From CAVYYW01 sp963772845 (GTDB taxonomy: Bacteria; Bacillota; Bacilli; Bacillales; Sporolactobacillaceae), in the NCBI GenBank assembly GCA_963772845.1, contig CAVYYW010000016.1, forward strand, positions 62,001 through 126,000: a stretch of 64,000 bases of DNA, given 5' to 3'. The notes beneath the pieces were generated by a model. That model saw only the letters and a program-made list of their open reading frames with translations, did no database searches and was not told the DNA's origin. Below, in pieces: positions 17,678 to 26,944 of the stretch. The translations under genes and the position numbers were made by a program. Each line of letters opens with the position of its first letter. The stretch's first letter is position 1.

Positions 17678-18922
17678 ATGAATTTTAGAAATCTGCATAT
17701 TAACGTCAAAATCCGTTTAAGTGATGTTTTTATTAATAGCCTTTCAACTTCAATGTATGTTCCTTTTATGGCAATCTATTTTTCGAATAAAATAGGTGTG
17801 GAATTAACAGGTTTCTTAATGGTTGCTGTGGTTCTTGTAAGCCTTGGCATCGGTTTATATGCCAGTTATTTTTCGGATTTGATTGGCAGAAAGCATATTA
17901 TTCAAGCAGCCAGTCTTTTACGCTTAGCTGCTGTGGTAACCATGACTTTTGCTAATTCACCTGAAAATTCCTCCACTATAGCAACAATAATAGCTTTTGC
18001 TGCGATTTCTGTTTGTGGAGGTATCATAGAACCCATTGCTGAAGCGATGGTAATTGACTCAACCACCCAAGAAAACAGGAAAGACATTTACACATTTATG
18101 TATTGGTTGGTCAATCTTTCTACGATTATTGGTTCTGGTGCAGGAGGATATCTTTTTTCTAAACATTTATTTATTATATTAATCATCTCAGCTATTCTAT
18201 CTTTGGGCTCCTTCTTACAAATTCTATTTTTCATTAAAGATGTTACTCCTCCAACCTTTGAAAAAAAGCGGCCTAAACAACCTAATGTATTGAAAGATGT
18301 GCTTTTACACTATAAACGTGTGAGTACAGATTTTACCTTTATAATCTTCACTTTGGCTACCTTATTGTTTTTCACATTAGAATTCCAAACTTCAAACTAC
18401 ATTGGTATTCGGTTATCAAAAGAATTTCATACGTTAAGCTTATTTAAACATAGCATTTATCAATTTTCTGTTAATGGAACAACAATGTTAGGACTGCTAA
18501 ATGTTGAAAATACATTAGTTGTGATAACGGCTACTTTAATTATTGGAAAATTAATAAAAAGTTTTAATAGATCTTATGTTTTAATCTTTGGATTGCTCAT
18601 TTATACAGGAGGGTTTTGTGTATTAGGATTTAGTAACTCATTTATTTTATTATTGATTGCAGGCTTTATTGCCACAATTGGCGAAATTATGTTCTGGCCA
18701 GTTAGGCAAGAATATCTGGCAGAACTCATACCTGAGAATGCACGAGGTTCTTATATGGCTATTAATTCCGTGGTGGTAAGGGGAGCATCTGTAATTGCCT
18801 CGTTATTTATAACAATCGGAGCATTTATCACTCCATTCGTTGTAAGTACAATTTACGTTATTCTAGGTGTAGTAAGTATAGGATTGTTTAGATATTCAAT
18901 TACTCAGATTAAATTAAAGTGA
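17678..18922 (+). CDS. MFS (DHA1-type) transporter
   Basis: 414 residues, 12 membrane helices, intact. The cytoplasmic loop between helices 2 and 3 has the MFS signature YFSDLIGRKH; the second half repeats a weaker form. PIAEAMVIDSTTQENRKDIY in helix 4-5 resembles MdtG/YfkF-type multidrug exporters. ATG 17678 follows gaagga. The substrate is not predictable. No terminator of its own is visible before the duplicated block. Confidence 0.8.
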   Translation: MNFRNLHINVKIRLSDVFINSLSTSMYVPFMAIYFSNKIGVELTGFLMVAVVLVSLGIGLYASYFSDLIGRKHIIQAASLLRLAAVVTMTFANSPENSSTIATIIAFAAISVCGGIIEPIAEAMVIDSTTQENRKDIYTFMYWLVNLSTIIGSGAGGYLFSKHLFIILIISAILSLGSFLQILFFIKDVTPPTFEKKRPKQPNVLKDVLLHYKRVSTDFTFIIFTLATLLFFTLEFQTSNYIGIRLSKEFHTLSLFKHSIYQFSVNGTTMLGLLNVENTLVVITATLIIGKLIKSFNRSYVLIFGLLIYTGGFCVLGFSNSFILLLIAGFIATIGEIMFWPVRQEYLAELIPENARGSYMAINSVVVRGASVIASLFITIGAFITPFVVSTIYVILGVVSIGLFRYSITQIKLK

Positions 18923-18988
18923 TCATTGTTCAAACAGGTAGTATTGAGTATTTCCTTGTTCCAAAATTTATGTCTTTTCAACCCATGT

Positions 18989-19013
18989 AAAAAAGAGCCC
19001 GTAATGGACTCTT
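18989..19013 (-). terminator. Terminator of aldolase copy 1
   Basis: The hairpin agagtcc attac gggctct with T6 on the minus strand lies 10 bp beyond the aldolase stop. The duplicate copy is at 23113-23137. Confidence 0.75.
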
Positions 19014-19022
19014 TTCTTGGCT

Positions 19023-19656
19023 TTACTCTACTTTTTTCTTCCACTTTAGAATGGCTTCCCGCACTTTGTTCCAGTCGCCTGACTCGACGGCTTCTTTTGG
19101 AAAAAGAGCTGAGCCGACACCAACGGCTTTTACGCCTGCTTTTAAATAATCCTGTACATTGTCGATCGTGATGCCTCCGGTTGCGATCAAAGGTACCTCT
19201 GACATGGGTCCGCTGACGTTTTTGAAAAATGATGGACCGAGGTTGCCTGCAGGAAAGACCTTTACCATACCGCTCCCAAGCGAGTAAGCACTAAATATTT
19301 CCGATGGTGTAAATGCGCCGGAGATGATAGGGATATGTTGACCCGCCACATACTCAATCACGGCTTCACTGAAGTTAGGTGTCACAATAAAAGCAACGCC
19401 TGCATCGATTGCGCGTTTGGCGTCCTCCACTGTTTTGACCGTTCCCGCTCCCACCTGGACATTCGGAAACCGTTGTTTCGTTTCCGCAATAAGTTGCGGA
19501 GACGTTTTCGCTTTCCATTGTGATCTCTACGTGATGGAATCCCGCTTCTTCCAGGTATTCTGTCACTTTCAGGACGGTTTCTAGCGGCTGCTTGCGGAAC
19601 AAAGGCAGAATTTTCTCCGCTGTTATTGCTTCTATTAGGGCTTCAGTATTTTTCAT
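19023..19656 (-). pseudogene. eda: KDPG/KHG aldolase (Eda), copy 1, one frameshift
   Basis: Would cleave 2-keto-3-deoxy-6-phosphogluconate (and 4-hydroxy-2-oxoglutarate) by a Schiff-base lysine. Restored length about 210 residues. The N-terminal frame (19656) reads MKNTEALIEAITAEKILPLF to MESENVS; the second frame continues QLIAETKQRFPNVQVGAGTV to the end. Key motifs: GAGTV, the Schiff-base lysine in VKVFPAGNLG, and ATGGITIDN. The shift is at tccgcaac near 19503. The gene ends 12 bp before the plain terminator and follows paaI with a short gap, forming a paaI-eda pair. Confidence 0.8.
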
Positions 19657-19668
19657 AAGAACCTCCGT

Positions 19669-20124
19669 TTATTCCGTTTCTTCAATCTCAATAAAGTAAT
19701 CCTTTTTTCGGTAAGCGAGGGCTTCCATTGTGGCAATGAGTTCGCCGTCGCATTCGACACGGATATTGTACCAGGATGTGCGGAAATTACGCTTTTCCTC
19801 AACTGCTTCAGCTGTTATCCGCGCGCCCTTTACGGCAGGCGCCATAAAGTTAACCGTTGTGTTCAAGCCGACAGCAGTCCTGCCATAGGAATTGCAGGCT
19901 GCAGCAAACACATAATCGGCGAGTGAAAAGATGATCGCGCCGTGGACAGTCTCGTGAGTGTTCAGCATGTGCGCTTCTACCGTAAGCTCAGCAGTGGCGG
20001 TTCCCGGCCCCATGCCAGTCAATTCCATACCAAGGTGATTGGCATACGGTTCATTTTTCATATAATCATAGATTTCATTGCGATACTTATGATGAATTTC
20101 CAGGTCATCTAACCGTTTCGCCAT
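19669..20124 (-). CDS. PaaI-family hotdog thioesterase, copy 1
   Basis: 151 residues with the hotdog fold: the PaaI signature TVHGAIIFSLADYVFAAACN carries the catalytic Asp, and VNFMAPAVKGARITAEAV forms the central strands. Such enzymes hydrolyse acyl-CoA thioesters, often phenylacetyl-type. Here the context (aldolase) does not reveal the substrate. Starts at ATG 20124 after a gggagg site; the aldolase follows by 12 bp. It differs from copy 2 at only two residues that I see (N16/K and T44/A). Confidence 0.85.
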   Translation of the reverse strand: MAKRLDDLEIHHKYRNEIYDYMKNEPYANHLGMELTGMGPGTATAELTVEAHMLNTHETVHGAIIFSLADYVFAAACNSYGRTAVGLNTTVNFMAPAVKGARITAEAVEEKRNFRTSWYNIRVECDGELIATMEALAYRKKDYFIEIEETE

Positions 20125-20332
20125 ATGTACCCCTCCCTTTATTATGTATCCGCTTTCTATTATACAGGAATTCCAAGTATAGCATCATCTTGTGATGTGG
20201 CTCTAAAAAATGGCGTACATTCCCGGTAAACAGCTAAAAAAGCTTATTAGTCCTTGTTTTAACCCTCTGAAACGATTATCGTTAATAGTAGAGGTGTTTT
20301 TTGCACCAAATCGAGTTAACGGGGGGATGGAC

Positions 20333-21760
20333 ATGTCAGAAAAACTCTATCCCTGGTTCGTGCTGCTTATTACGAGCCTGGGGGTGCTCATTCAATCCAT
20401 GAATTTTGGAACGTTGAACGTTGCCCTTCCTGAGCTATCCGGGTACTTCCAAGCAGGGCCGGTGCTGACAAGCTGGATCGTCCTTTCATATATGCTGTTT
20501 AATACCGTATTTATATTGTTTTTTGGTAAGCTTGGCGATATTAACGGCAGAAGAGGTCTGTTTCTATTTGGCTTGGCTGAATTTGCTTTAGTTAGTTTGT
20601 TTTGCGGGTTCACGTCGCACATCTGGGTTCTTATTCTCCTTCGTGTTCTGCAAGGGATAGGAGGAGCAATAATTATTACCAATGCTTTGCCGATCATTGT
20701 ACATGCCTTTAACAAAAGGAAATTAGGCGCTGTGCTCAATTTCAACGGATTTCTTGTCACCTTTGCACAATTAATTGGACCGGTTCTTGGCGGTATGCTT
20801 GCCGGTGCAGCGGGGTGGCGCTGGGTGTTTTGGATTAATGTACCGCTTGGAATTTTTGCTTTTATTATAGGATTATTCGTTTTGAAGCCGGTCCAAGGGG
20901 TAGCAAGGGCTGACCATATTGACCTTTGGGGGAACATCACGCTATTTTTCTCTCTTGGCGGACTCATCCTGATGCTTTCAGAAATTGGCGTGGATGGGTG
21001 GACTAGCCCCTTAATGCTATTCGGATTTGTATTGTTCCTCGCCTTTCTTGCGCTTTTTATCCGAGTAGAACACCGGGCGGAATTCCCTATTCTTGATTTT
21101 AAGCTGTTTCGAAGCCAGCCCTATACAATGGCAAACCTTGCAGCGTTTTTCAACTCACTCGCACGCTCCTCCATTATGCTGTTAATCATATTGTTTTTTC
21201 AGCTGGTCGATCATGAAAATCCTCTTGTCTCAGGCTTAAAGGTCCTTCCGCTTTCATTTGGCCTCGTTCTCAGCGGTCCTTTTGCAGGCTACCTGATGAG
21301 GTATTTCTCGCGCAAGTTTCTTTCAACAGGCGGACTCTTTCTCACATGTCTTGGGATGACGCTCCTTATTTTTCATATCGGGCATCATGCTTCAGTGTTT
21401 TGGATCAGTCTTGCTCTGCTGTTTGTCGGCATGGGAACAGCGATCTTCCAGCCGCCTAATGCTCAGCTCATTTCCAGCCTCGTTCCTAATGAACAACAAA
21501 GCATTGCCAACAGCATCCGGTCTATGCTTCAAAACATGGGGCAGGTGATCAGCACGGCTCTATCCCTGACAATCGTAACCAGCGTGCTTCCATCCAGTCT
21601 TAAAAATGCTATCTACCAGGGTGCAGATAAAAACCTTTCCTCCGCTGGTCTTACCCTGATCGGTGATGGTTACAGGCTAGCTTTTGGTGTTCTGCTCATA
21701 TTAACGATTTTTGGTATGACGGCTTCTTATATGAGACAGCCGGTTAGAAAAGAGAATTAA
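20333..21760 (+). CDS. DHA2-type MFS drug transporter, copy 1 (intact)
   Basis: About 475 residues. The frame is open from 20210, but ATG 20333 (MSEKLYPWFVLL) sits 6-7 bp after the ggggg ribosome site and begins at the first membrane helix. 13-14 helices; the loop 2-3 motif GKLGDINGRR and the motif C region FAQLIGPVLGGMLAGAAGWR in helix 5 mark it as a drug/H+ antiporter of the 14-helix family. Divergent from paaI; ynfA follows by 23 bp, so MFS-ynfA probably share a transcript. Confidence 0.85.
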   Translation: MSEKLYPWFVLLITSLGVLIQSMNFGTLNVALPELSGYFQAGPVLTSWIVLSYMLFNTVFILFFGKLGDINGRRGLFLFGLAEFALVSLFCGFTSHIWVLILLRVLQGIGGAIIITNALPIIVHAFNKRKLGAVLNFNGFLVTFAQLIGPVLGGMLAGAAGWRWVFWINVPLGIFAFIIGLFVLKPVQGVARADHIDLWGNITLFFSLGGLILMLSEIGVDGWTSPLMLFGFVLFLAFLALFIRVEHRAEFPILDFKLFRSQPYTMANLAAFFNSLARSSIMLLIILFFQLVDHENPLVSGLKVLPLSFGLVLSGPFAGYLMRYFSRKFLSTGGLFLTCLGMTLLIFHIGHHASVFWISLALLFVGMGTAIFQPPNAQLISSLVPNEQQSIANSIRSMLQNMGQVISTALSLTIVTSVLPSSLKNAIYQGADKNLSSAGLTLIGDGYRLAFGVLLILTIFGMTASYMRQPVRKEN

Positions 21761-21783
21761 TGCCTTAGAAGAGGAGACTGACA

Positions 21784-22107
21784 ATGCGGGCTTTCGGATT
21801 ATTCATTTTAGCAGGACTTGCCGAGATTGGCGGGGGTTATTTAATTTGGCAGTGGCTCCGTGAAGGGGCACATTGGGCTTATGGGATCTTTGGTGCCCTT
21901 ATTCTTGTGGTATATGGGGTTATTCCAACCTTCCAGACCTATCCGTCTTTTGGAAGAGTTTACGCGGCTTACGGCGGGATTTTTATTATCCTAGCTTTAT
22001 TATGGGGATGGGCGGTGGATAAACGGACGCCTGACCTTTACGATATGCTTGGCGCCTTTGTCTGCCTTGGAGGCGTAGCCATTATTTTATGGGCTCCACA
22101 TAAATAA
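21784..22107 (+). CDS. ynfA: YnfA/UPF0060 family membrane protein, copy 1
   Basis: 107 residues with four hydrophobic helices, e.g. AFGLFILAGLAEIGGGYLIW and IILALLWGWAVD. The family signature AEIGGGYL..W and PTFQTYPSFGRVYAAYGGIF is well conserved. A distant relative of small multidrug resistance proteins; function not established. Start ATG 21784 after gaggag. Follows the DHA2 pump by 23 bp. Confidence 0.9.
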   Translation: MRAFGLFILAGLAEIGGGYLIWQWLREGAHWAYGIFGALILVVYGVIPTFQTYPSFGRVYAAYGGIFIILALLWGWAVDKRTPDLYDMLGAFVCLGGVAIILWAPHK

Positions 22108-22206
22108 AAGTTTTTTAATGATCCATCTTCCTCTAATTGACGTTAGCTTAATAACTTACCGCTTAGAACGGTTAAATATAAAATTAATTAGAGGGAGAGT
22201 TTAAAA

Positions 22207-22731
22207 ATGAACGAAAATAAGCCGGGTTCTACATTTGCAAATAAGATGTTAATGCTGTTTCTGTTAGCCATTGGGTATGAGTGGCTCGCATCAGGGATTG
22301 ATAAAATAGCGAGTGGTAAATTTGTGTCAGGTCTCCACGAGGAAATGCTCGGGGCGATTAAAGATGGCGGTCCTTATTCTTTTTATACAGGATTCTTAAA
22401 ATCAGTTGCTATCCCGAATAGCACAGCTCTAGGCTATTTTATTGAAATTGGAGAGCTTCTTACTGGCGCGGCCTTTATCTTGATCGCGATTATGTTTTTG
22501 GTAAAAGGATCCTTCATAAGCTGGACAGCACCTGTAGGTATTGTTTCTTCAGTCCTTTCTCTGATCCTTATCATCAATATCTTTCTTTTTACTGGCAGCA
22601 AGTTTTTCTTTTCTACGGAAGAGCCTTTTGATGAAACGATTTCTCTTGACTGGCTGATGATTTTATTCAGCATTATTTTAGTCATTTACTTTGTCGGCGT
22701 GACTCGCATGAAAAAGATCAGCCATAAATAA
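22207..22731 (+). CDS. DoxX-like membrane protein, copy 1
   Basis: 174 residues with four membrane helices. GYEWLASGIDKIASGKF in helix 1 and GYFIEIGELLTGAAFILIA in the second are typical DoxX/DoxD-like features. The family sits in the membrane and has been linked with quinone or oxidative functions, but the role here is unknown. ATG 22207 follows gagggag. Copy 2 differs by one residue only (K/R near the C-terminus), while a dozen silent changes separate the genes. Confidence 0.8.
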   Translation: MNENKPGSTFANKMLMLFLLAIGYEWLASGIDKIASGKFVSGLHEEMLGAIKDGGPYSFYTGFLKSVAIPNSTALGYFIEIGELLTGAAFILIAIMFLVKGSFISWTAPVGIVSSVLSLILIINIFLFTGSKFFFSTEEPFDETISLDWLMILFSIILVIYFVGVTRMKKISHK

Positions 22732-22740
22732 TAACACGAT

Positions 22741-22771
22741 CAAAGCAGGCTGACTTCAGTCTGCTTTTTTG
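22741..22771 (+). terminator. Terminator after doxX-like copy 1
   Basis: The stem aagcaggctga / tcagtctgctt followed by T6; repeated exactly after copy 2. Confidence 0.8.
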
Positions 22772-22840
22772 TTTGTAAAAAAGAATTAATGTGCTGAGAC
22801 CAAGCCGAAAAATCATTCTTATGCTGGTGCCTTTCTCACA

Positions 22841-23066
22841 GGACTTGAAACAGCATCCTTGAATCCGCATAGAACGAAGAAAATGCGGTTACTTTACATT
22901 GAAAGCTTAAATACCCTCGCTTTCCGCGGGCGATCCGCGAGCCTCCTCGCATGCCCACAGGGATGTGGGTAGGTTCGGCGTTGGCACAGGACGTGCCGTA
23001 TTTAGCCGAACTTCCTCCAGACGTTTGCGCTGCGGGGTCTCGCTTGGATCGCTAATTCCGCAGGAG
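22841..23066. repeat. Dispersed repeat between the two duplicated blocks
   Basis: The left part (22841-22906) is the reverse complement of the 161-bp unit found at 48.2-48.65 kb; the right part (22915-23066: gctttccgcgggcgatccgc, ... gcggggtctcgc) matches the repeat at 47651-47844. No gene in the ~330 bp between the duplicate blocks. An 18-bp word at 23066-23083 also matches the MFS pseudogene at 13992-14009. Confidence 0.8.
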
Positions 23067-23146
23067 AGGATCGTCTGGGATGCGCCGATTTCATGATTTA
23101 TGCTGCCAAAACAAAAAAGAGCCCGTAATGGACTCTTTTTTTTGCT

Positions 23147-23780
23147 TTACTCTACTTTTTTCTTCCACTTTAGAATGGCTTCCCGCACTTTGTTCCAGTC
23201 GCCTGACTCGACGGCTTCTTTTGGAAAAAGGGCTGAGCCGACACCAACGGCTTTTACGCCGGCTTTTAAATAATCCTGGACATTGTCGATCGTGATGCCT
23301 CCGGTTGCGATCAAAGGTACCTCTGACATGGGTCCGCTGACATTTTTGAAAAATGATGGGCCAAGGTTGCCAGCAGGAAAGACCTTTACCATACCGCTCC
23401 CGAGCGAGTAAGCGCTAAATATTTCTGATGGTGTAAACGCGCCGGAGATGATAGGGTATTTGTTGACCTGCCACATACTCAATCACGGCCTCACTGAAGT
23501 TGGGTGTCACAATAAAAGCGACACCTGCATCGACAGCACGCTTTGCATCTTCAACGGTCTTGACCGTTCCCGCTCCCACCTGGACATTCGGAAACCGTTG
23601 TTTCGTTTCCTGCAATGATTGTGGCGACGTTTTCGCTTTCCATTGTGATTTCGACATGATGGAATCCCGCTTCTTCCAGGTATTTGTCACTTTTAGGACG
23701 GTTTCTAGCGGCTGCTTGCGGAACAAAGGCAGAATTTTCTCCGCTGTTATTGCTTCTATTAGGGCTTCAGTATTTTTCAT
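23147..23780 (-). pseudogene. eda: KDPG/KHG aldolase (Eda), copy 2, several frameshifts
   Basis: Same gene as copy 1, but with at least three single-base indels: near 23690 (after ETVLKVT, where copy 1 has EYLEEAGFHH), near 23612 (frame returns at ETKQRFPNVQVGAGTV), and near 23460 (after YVAGQQIP). The Schiff-base motif VKVFPAGNLG and ATGGITIDN are still encoded in the 3' frame. Neither copy in this window encodes a whole enzyme as given. Confidence 0.8.
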
Positions 23781-23792
23781 AAGAACCTCCGT

Positions 23793-24248
23793 TTATTCCG
23801 TTTCTTCAATCTCAATAAAGTAATCTTTTTTTCGGTAAGCGAGGGCTTCCATTGTGGCAATGAGCTCGCCGTCACATTCGACACGGATATTGTACCATGA
23901 CGTGCGGAAATTACGCTTTTCCTCTACTGCTTCAGCTGTTATCCGCGCGCCCTTTACGGCAGGCGCCATAAAGTTAACCGTTGTGTTCAAGCCGACAGCA
24001 GTCCTGCCATAGGAATTGCAGGCTGCAGCAAACACATAATCGGCGAGTGAAAAGATGATCGCGCCGTGGACAGTCTCGTGAGTGTTCAGCATGTGCGCTT
24101 CTACCGTAAGCTCAGCAGCGGCGGTCCCCGGCCCCATGCCGGTCAATTCCATACCAAGGTGATTGGCATACGGTTCATTTTTCATATAATCATAGATTTC
24201 CTTGCGATACTTATGATGAATTTCTAGGTCATCTAACCGTTTCGCCAT
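23793..24248 (-). CDS. PaaI-family hotdog thioesterase, copy 2
   Basis: 151 residues, intact, with the same hotdog signature HGAIIFSLADYVFAAACN as copy 1. Followed by the broken aldolase copy 2 after 12 bp. Because both copies stay open while carrying substitutions, both may be functional. Confidence 0.85.
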   Translation of the reverse strand: MAKRLDDLEIHHKYRKEIYDYMKNEPYANHLGMELTGMGPGTAAAELTVEAHMLNTHETVHGAIIFSLADYVFAAACNSYGRTAVGLNTTVNFMAPAVKGARITAEAVEEKRNFRTSWYNIRVECDGELIATMEALAYRKKDYFIEIEETE

Positions 24249-24456
24249 ATGTATCCCTCCCTTTATTATGTATCCGCTTTCTATTATACAGGAATTTCAA
24301 GTATAGCATCATCTTGTGATGTGGCTCTAAAAAATGGCGTACATTCCCGGTAAACAGCTAAAAAAGCTTATTAGTCCTTGTTTTAACCCTCTGAAAGGAT
24401 TATCGTTAATAGTAGAGGTGTTTTTTTCACCAAATCGATTAAACGGGGGGATGGAC

Positions 24457-25886
24457 ATGACAGAAAAACTCTATCCCTGGTTCGTGCTGCTTATTACGAG
24501 CCTGGGGGTGCTCATTCAATCCATGAATTTTGGAACATTGAACGTTGCCCTTCCTGAGCTATCCGGGTACTTCCAAGCAGGACCGGTGCTGACAAGCTGG
24601 ATCGTCCTTTCTTATATGCTGTTTAATACCGTCTTTATATTATTTTTTGGTAAGCTTGGCGATATTAACGGCAGAAGAGGCCTGTTTCTATTTGGACTTG
24701 GCTGAATTTGCTTTGGTTAGTTTGTTTTGCGGGTTCACGTCGCACATCTGGGTTCTTATTCTCCTTCGTGTTCTGCAAGGGATAGGCGGAGCAATAATTA
24801 TTACCAATGCTTTGCCAATCATTGTACATGCCTTTAACAAAAGGAAATTAGGCGCTGTGCTCAATTTCAACGGATTTCTTGTGACCTTTGCACAATTAAT
24901 TGGCCCGGTACTTGGCGGTATGCTTGCTGGTGCGGCGGGGTGGCGCTGGGTGTTTTGGATAAATGTCCCGCTTGGAATTTTTGCTTTTATTATAGGCTTA
25001 ATCGTTTTGAAACCGGTGCAAGGGGTAGCAAGGGCTGACCATATTGACCTTTGGGGAAACATCACACTATTTTTCTCTCTTGGCGGCCTCATCCTGATGC
25101 TTTCAGAAATTGGCGTAGATGGGTGGACTAGCCCCTTAATGCTATTTGGGTTTATATTATTTCTCACCTTTCTTGCGCTTTTTATCCGGGTGGAACATCG
25201 GGCAGAATTCCCTATTCTTGATTTTAAACTGTTTCGAAGCCAGCCTTATACAATGGCAAACCTTGCAGCGTTTTTCAACTCACTCGCACGCTCCTCCATT
25301 ATGCTATTAATCATATTATTTTTTCAGCTGGTCGATCATGAAAATCCTCTTGTCTCAGGCTTAAAGGTTCTTCCGCTTTCATTTGGCCTCGTTCTCAGCG
25401 GTCCTTTTGCAGGCTACCTGATGAGGTATTTCTCGCGTAAGTTTCTTTCAACAGGCGGACTGTTTCTCACATGTCTTGGGATGATTCTCCTTATTTTTCA
25501 CATCGGGCATCATGCTTCAGTGTTTCTGGATCAGTCTTGCTCTGCTGTTCGTCGGCATGGGAACAGCGATCTTCCAGCCGCCTAATGCTCAGCTCATTTC
25601 CAGCCTCGTTCCTAATGAACAACAAAGCATTGCCAACAGCATCCGATCTATGCTTCAAAACATGGGGCAGGTGATCAGCACAGCTTTATCCCTGACAATC
25701 GTAACCAGTGTGCTTCCATCCAGCCTCAAAAATGCCATATACCAGGGCGCAGATAAAAATCTTTCGTCCTCTGGTCTGACCCTGATCGGTGATGGATACA
25801 GGCTTGCTTTTGGCGTTCTGCTTATATTAACGATTTTTGGTATGACGGCTTCTTATCTGAGACAGCCGGTTAGAAAAGAGAATTAA
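24457..25886 (+). pseudogene. DHA2-type MFS transporter, copy 2, two frameshifts
   Basis: Nearly identical to copy 1 (start MTEKLYPWF), with one inserted base in tatttggacttggctg near 24700 (copy 1 reads tatttggcttggctg) and one in gtgtttctggatcag near 25528 (copy 1: gtgttttggatcag). These split it into three reading frames. The ribosome site ggggg and the following ynfA copy are kept, so the mRNA may still deliver ynfA. Confidence 0.85.
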
Positions 25887-25909
25887 TGCTTTAGAAGAGG
25901 AGACTAACC

Positions 25910-26233
25910 ATGCGGGCTTTCGGATTATTTATTTTAGCAGGACTTGCCGAAATTGGCGGGGGATATTTGATTTGGCAATGGCTCCGGGAAGGGGCACATT
26001 GGACTTATGGTATCCTTGGTGCCCTTATTCTTGTGGTATATGGGGTTATTCCAACCTTTCAGACCTATCCGTCTTTTGGAAGAGTTTACGCGGCTTACGG
26101 CGGCATTTTCATTATCCTAGCTCTATTGTGGGGATGGGCAATTGATAAACGGACGCCCGACCTTTACGATATGCTTGGCGCCATTATCTGTCTCGGAGGC
26201 GTAGCCATTATTTTATGGGCTCCTCATAAATAA
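25910..26233 (+). CDS. ynfA: YnfA/UPF0060 family membrane protein, copy 2
   Basis: 107 residues, intact, four helices and the family motifs as in copy 1. A few conservative differences (for example A/T near residue 33, F/L in helix 2, V/I near 78 and 92). Confidence 0.9.
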   Translation: MRAFGLFILAGLAEIGGGYLIWQWLREGAHWTYGILGALILVVYGVIPTFQTYPSFGRVYAAYGGIFIILALLWGWAIDKRTPDLYDMLGAIICLGGVAIILWAPHK

Positions 26234-26333
26234 AAGTATTTTTAATGATCCATCTTCCTCTAATTGACGTTAGCTTAATAACTTACCGCTTAGAACGGTT
26301 AACTATAAAATGAATTAGAAGGAGCGTTTAAAA

Positions 26334-26858
26334 ATGAACGAAAATAAGCCGGGTTCGACATTTGCAAATAAGATGCTAATGCTGTTTCTGTTAGCCATTG
26401 GGTATGAGTGGCTCGCATCAGGGATTGATAAAATAGCGAGCGGTAAATTTGTGTCAGGTCTCCACGAGGAAATGCTCGGGGCGATTAAAGATGGCGGTCC
26501 TTATTCTTTTTATACAGGATTCTTAAAATCAGTTGCTATCCCGAATAGCACAGCACTAGGCTATTTTATTGAAATTGGAGAGCTTCTTACTGGTGCGGCC
26601 TTTATCTTGATCGCGATTATGTTTTTAGTAAAAGGATCCTTCATAAGCTGGACAGCACCTGTTGGTATTGTTTCTTCCGTCCTTTCTCTTATCCTTATCA
26701 TCAATATCTTTCTTTTTACAGGCAGCAAGTTTTTCTTTTCTACGGAAGAGCCTTTTGATGAAACGATTTCTCTTGACTGGCTAATGATTTTATTCAGCAT
26801 TATTTTAGTCATTTACTTTGTCGGCGTGACTCGTATGAGAAAGATCAGCCATAAATAA
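26334..26858 (+). CDS. DoxX-like membrane protein, copy 2
   Basis: 174 residues, intact; the same as copy 1 except MRKISHK for MKKISHK at the C-terminus. By eye 13 base differences separate the two genes, 12 of them silent, a pattern expected if both are under selection. Confidence 0.8.
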   Translation: MNENKPGSTFANKMLMLFLLAIGYEWLASGIDKIASGKFVSGLHEEMLGAIKDGGPYSFYTGFLKSVAIPNSTALGYFIEIGELLTGAAFILIAIMFLVKGSFISWTAPVGIVSSVLSLILIINIFLFTGSKFFFSTEEPFDETISLDWLMILFSIILVIYFVGVTRMRKISHK

Positions 26859-26866
26859 TAACATTA

Positions 26867-26898
26867 TCAAAGCAGGCTGACTTCAGTCTGCTTTTTTG
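26867..26898 (+). terminator. Terminator after doxX-like copy 2
   Basis: Same hairpin as at 22741-22771: aagcaggctga / tcagtctgctt plus T6. Confidence 0.8.
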
Positions 26899-26944
26899 TT
26901 TGTAAATGTGTTTACTTCATTCCAAATTAAACTGAGAAGTGAGG

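Larger units (their letters stand above)
18989..22779. repeat. Tandem duplication, copy 1 (eda-paaI / DHA2-ynfA-doxX block)
   Basis: About 3.79 kb that recurs at 23113-26906 in the same order and orientation, offset by 4124-4127 bp. The boundaries are the eda terminator (agagcccgtaatggactctt) on the left and the doxX terminator plus tttgtttgtaaa on the right. Copies differ by scattered, mostly silent substitutions and a few single-base indels, so the duplication is not very recent. Confidence 0.95.
23113..26906. repeat. Tandem duplication, copy 2
   Basis: Second copy of the 3.8-kb block of 18989-22779, same order and orientation. PaaI, YnfA and DoxX are intact; the aldolase and the DHA2 pump are broken by single-base indels. 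Confidence 0.95.
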
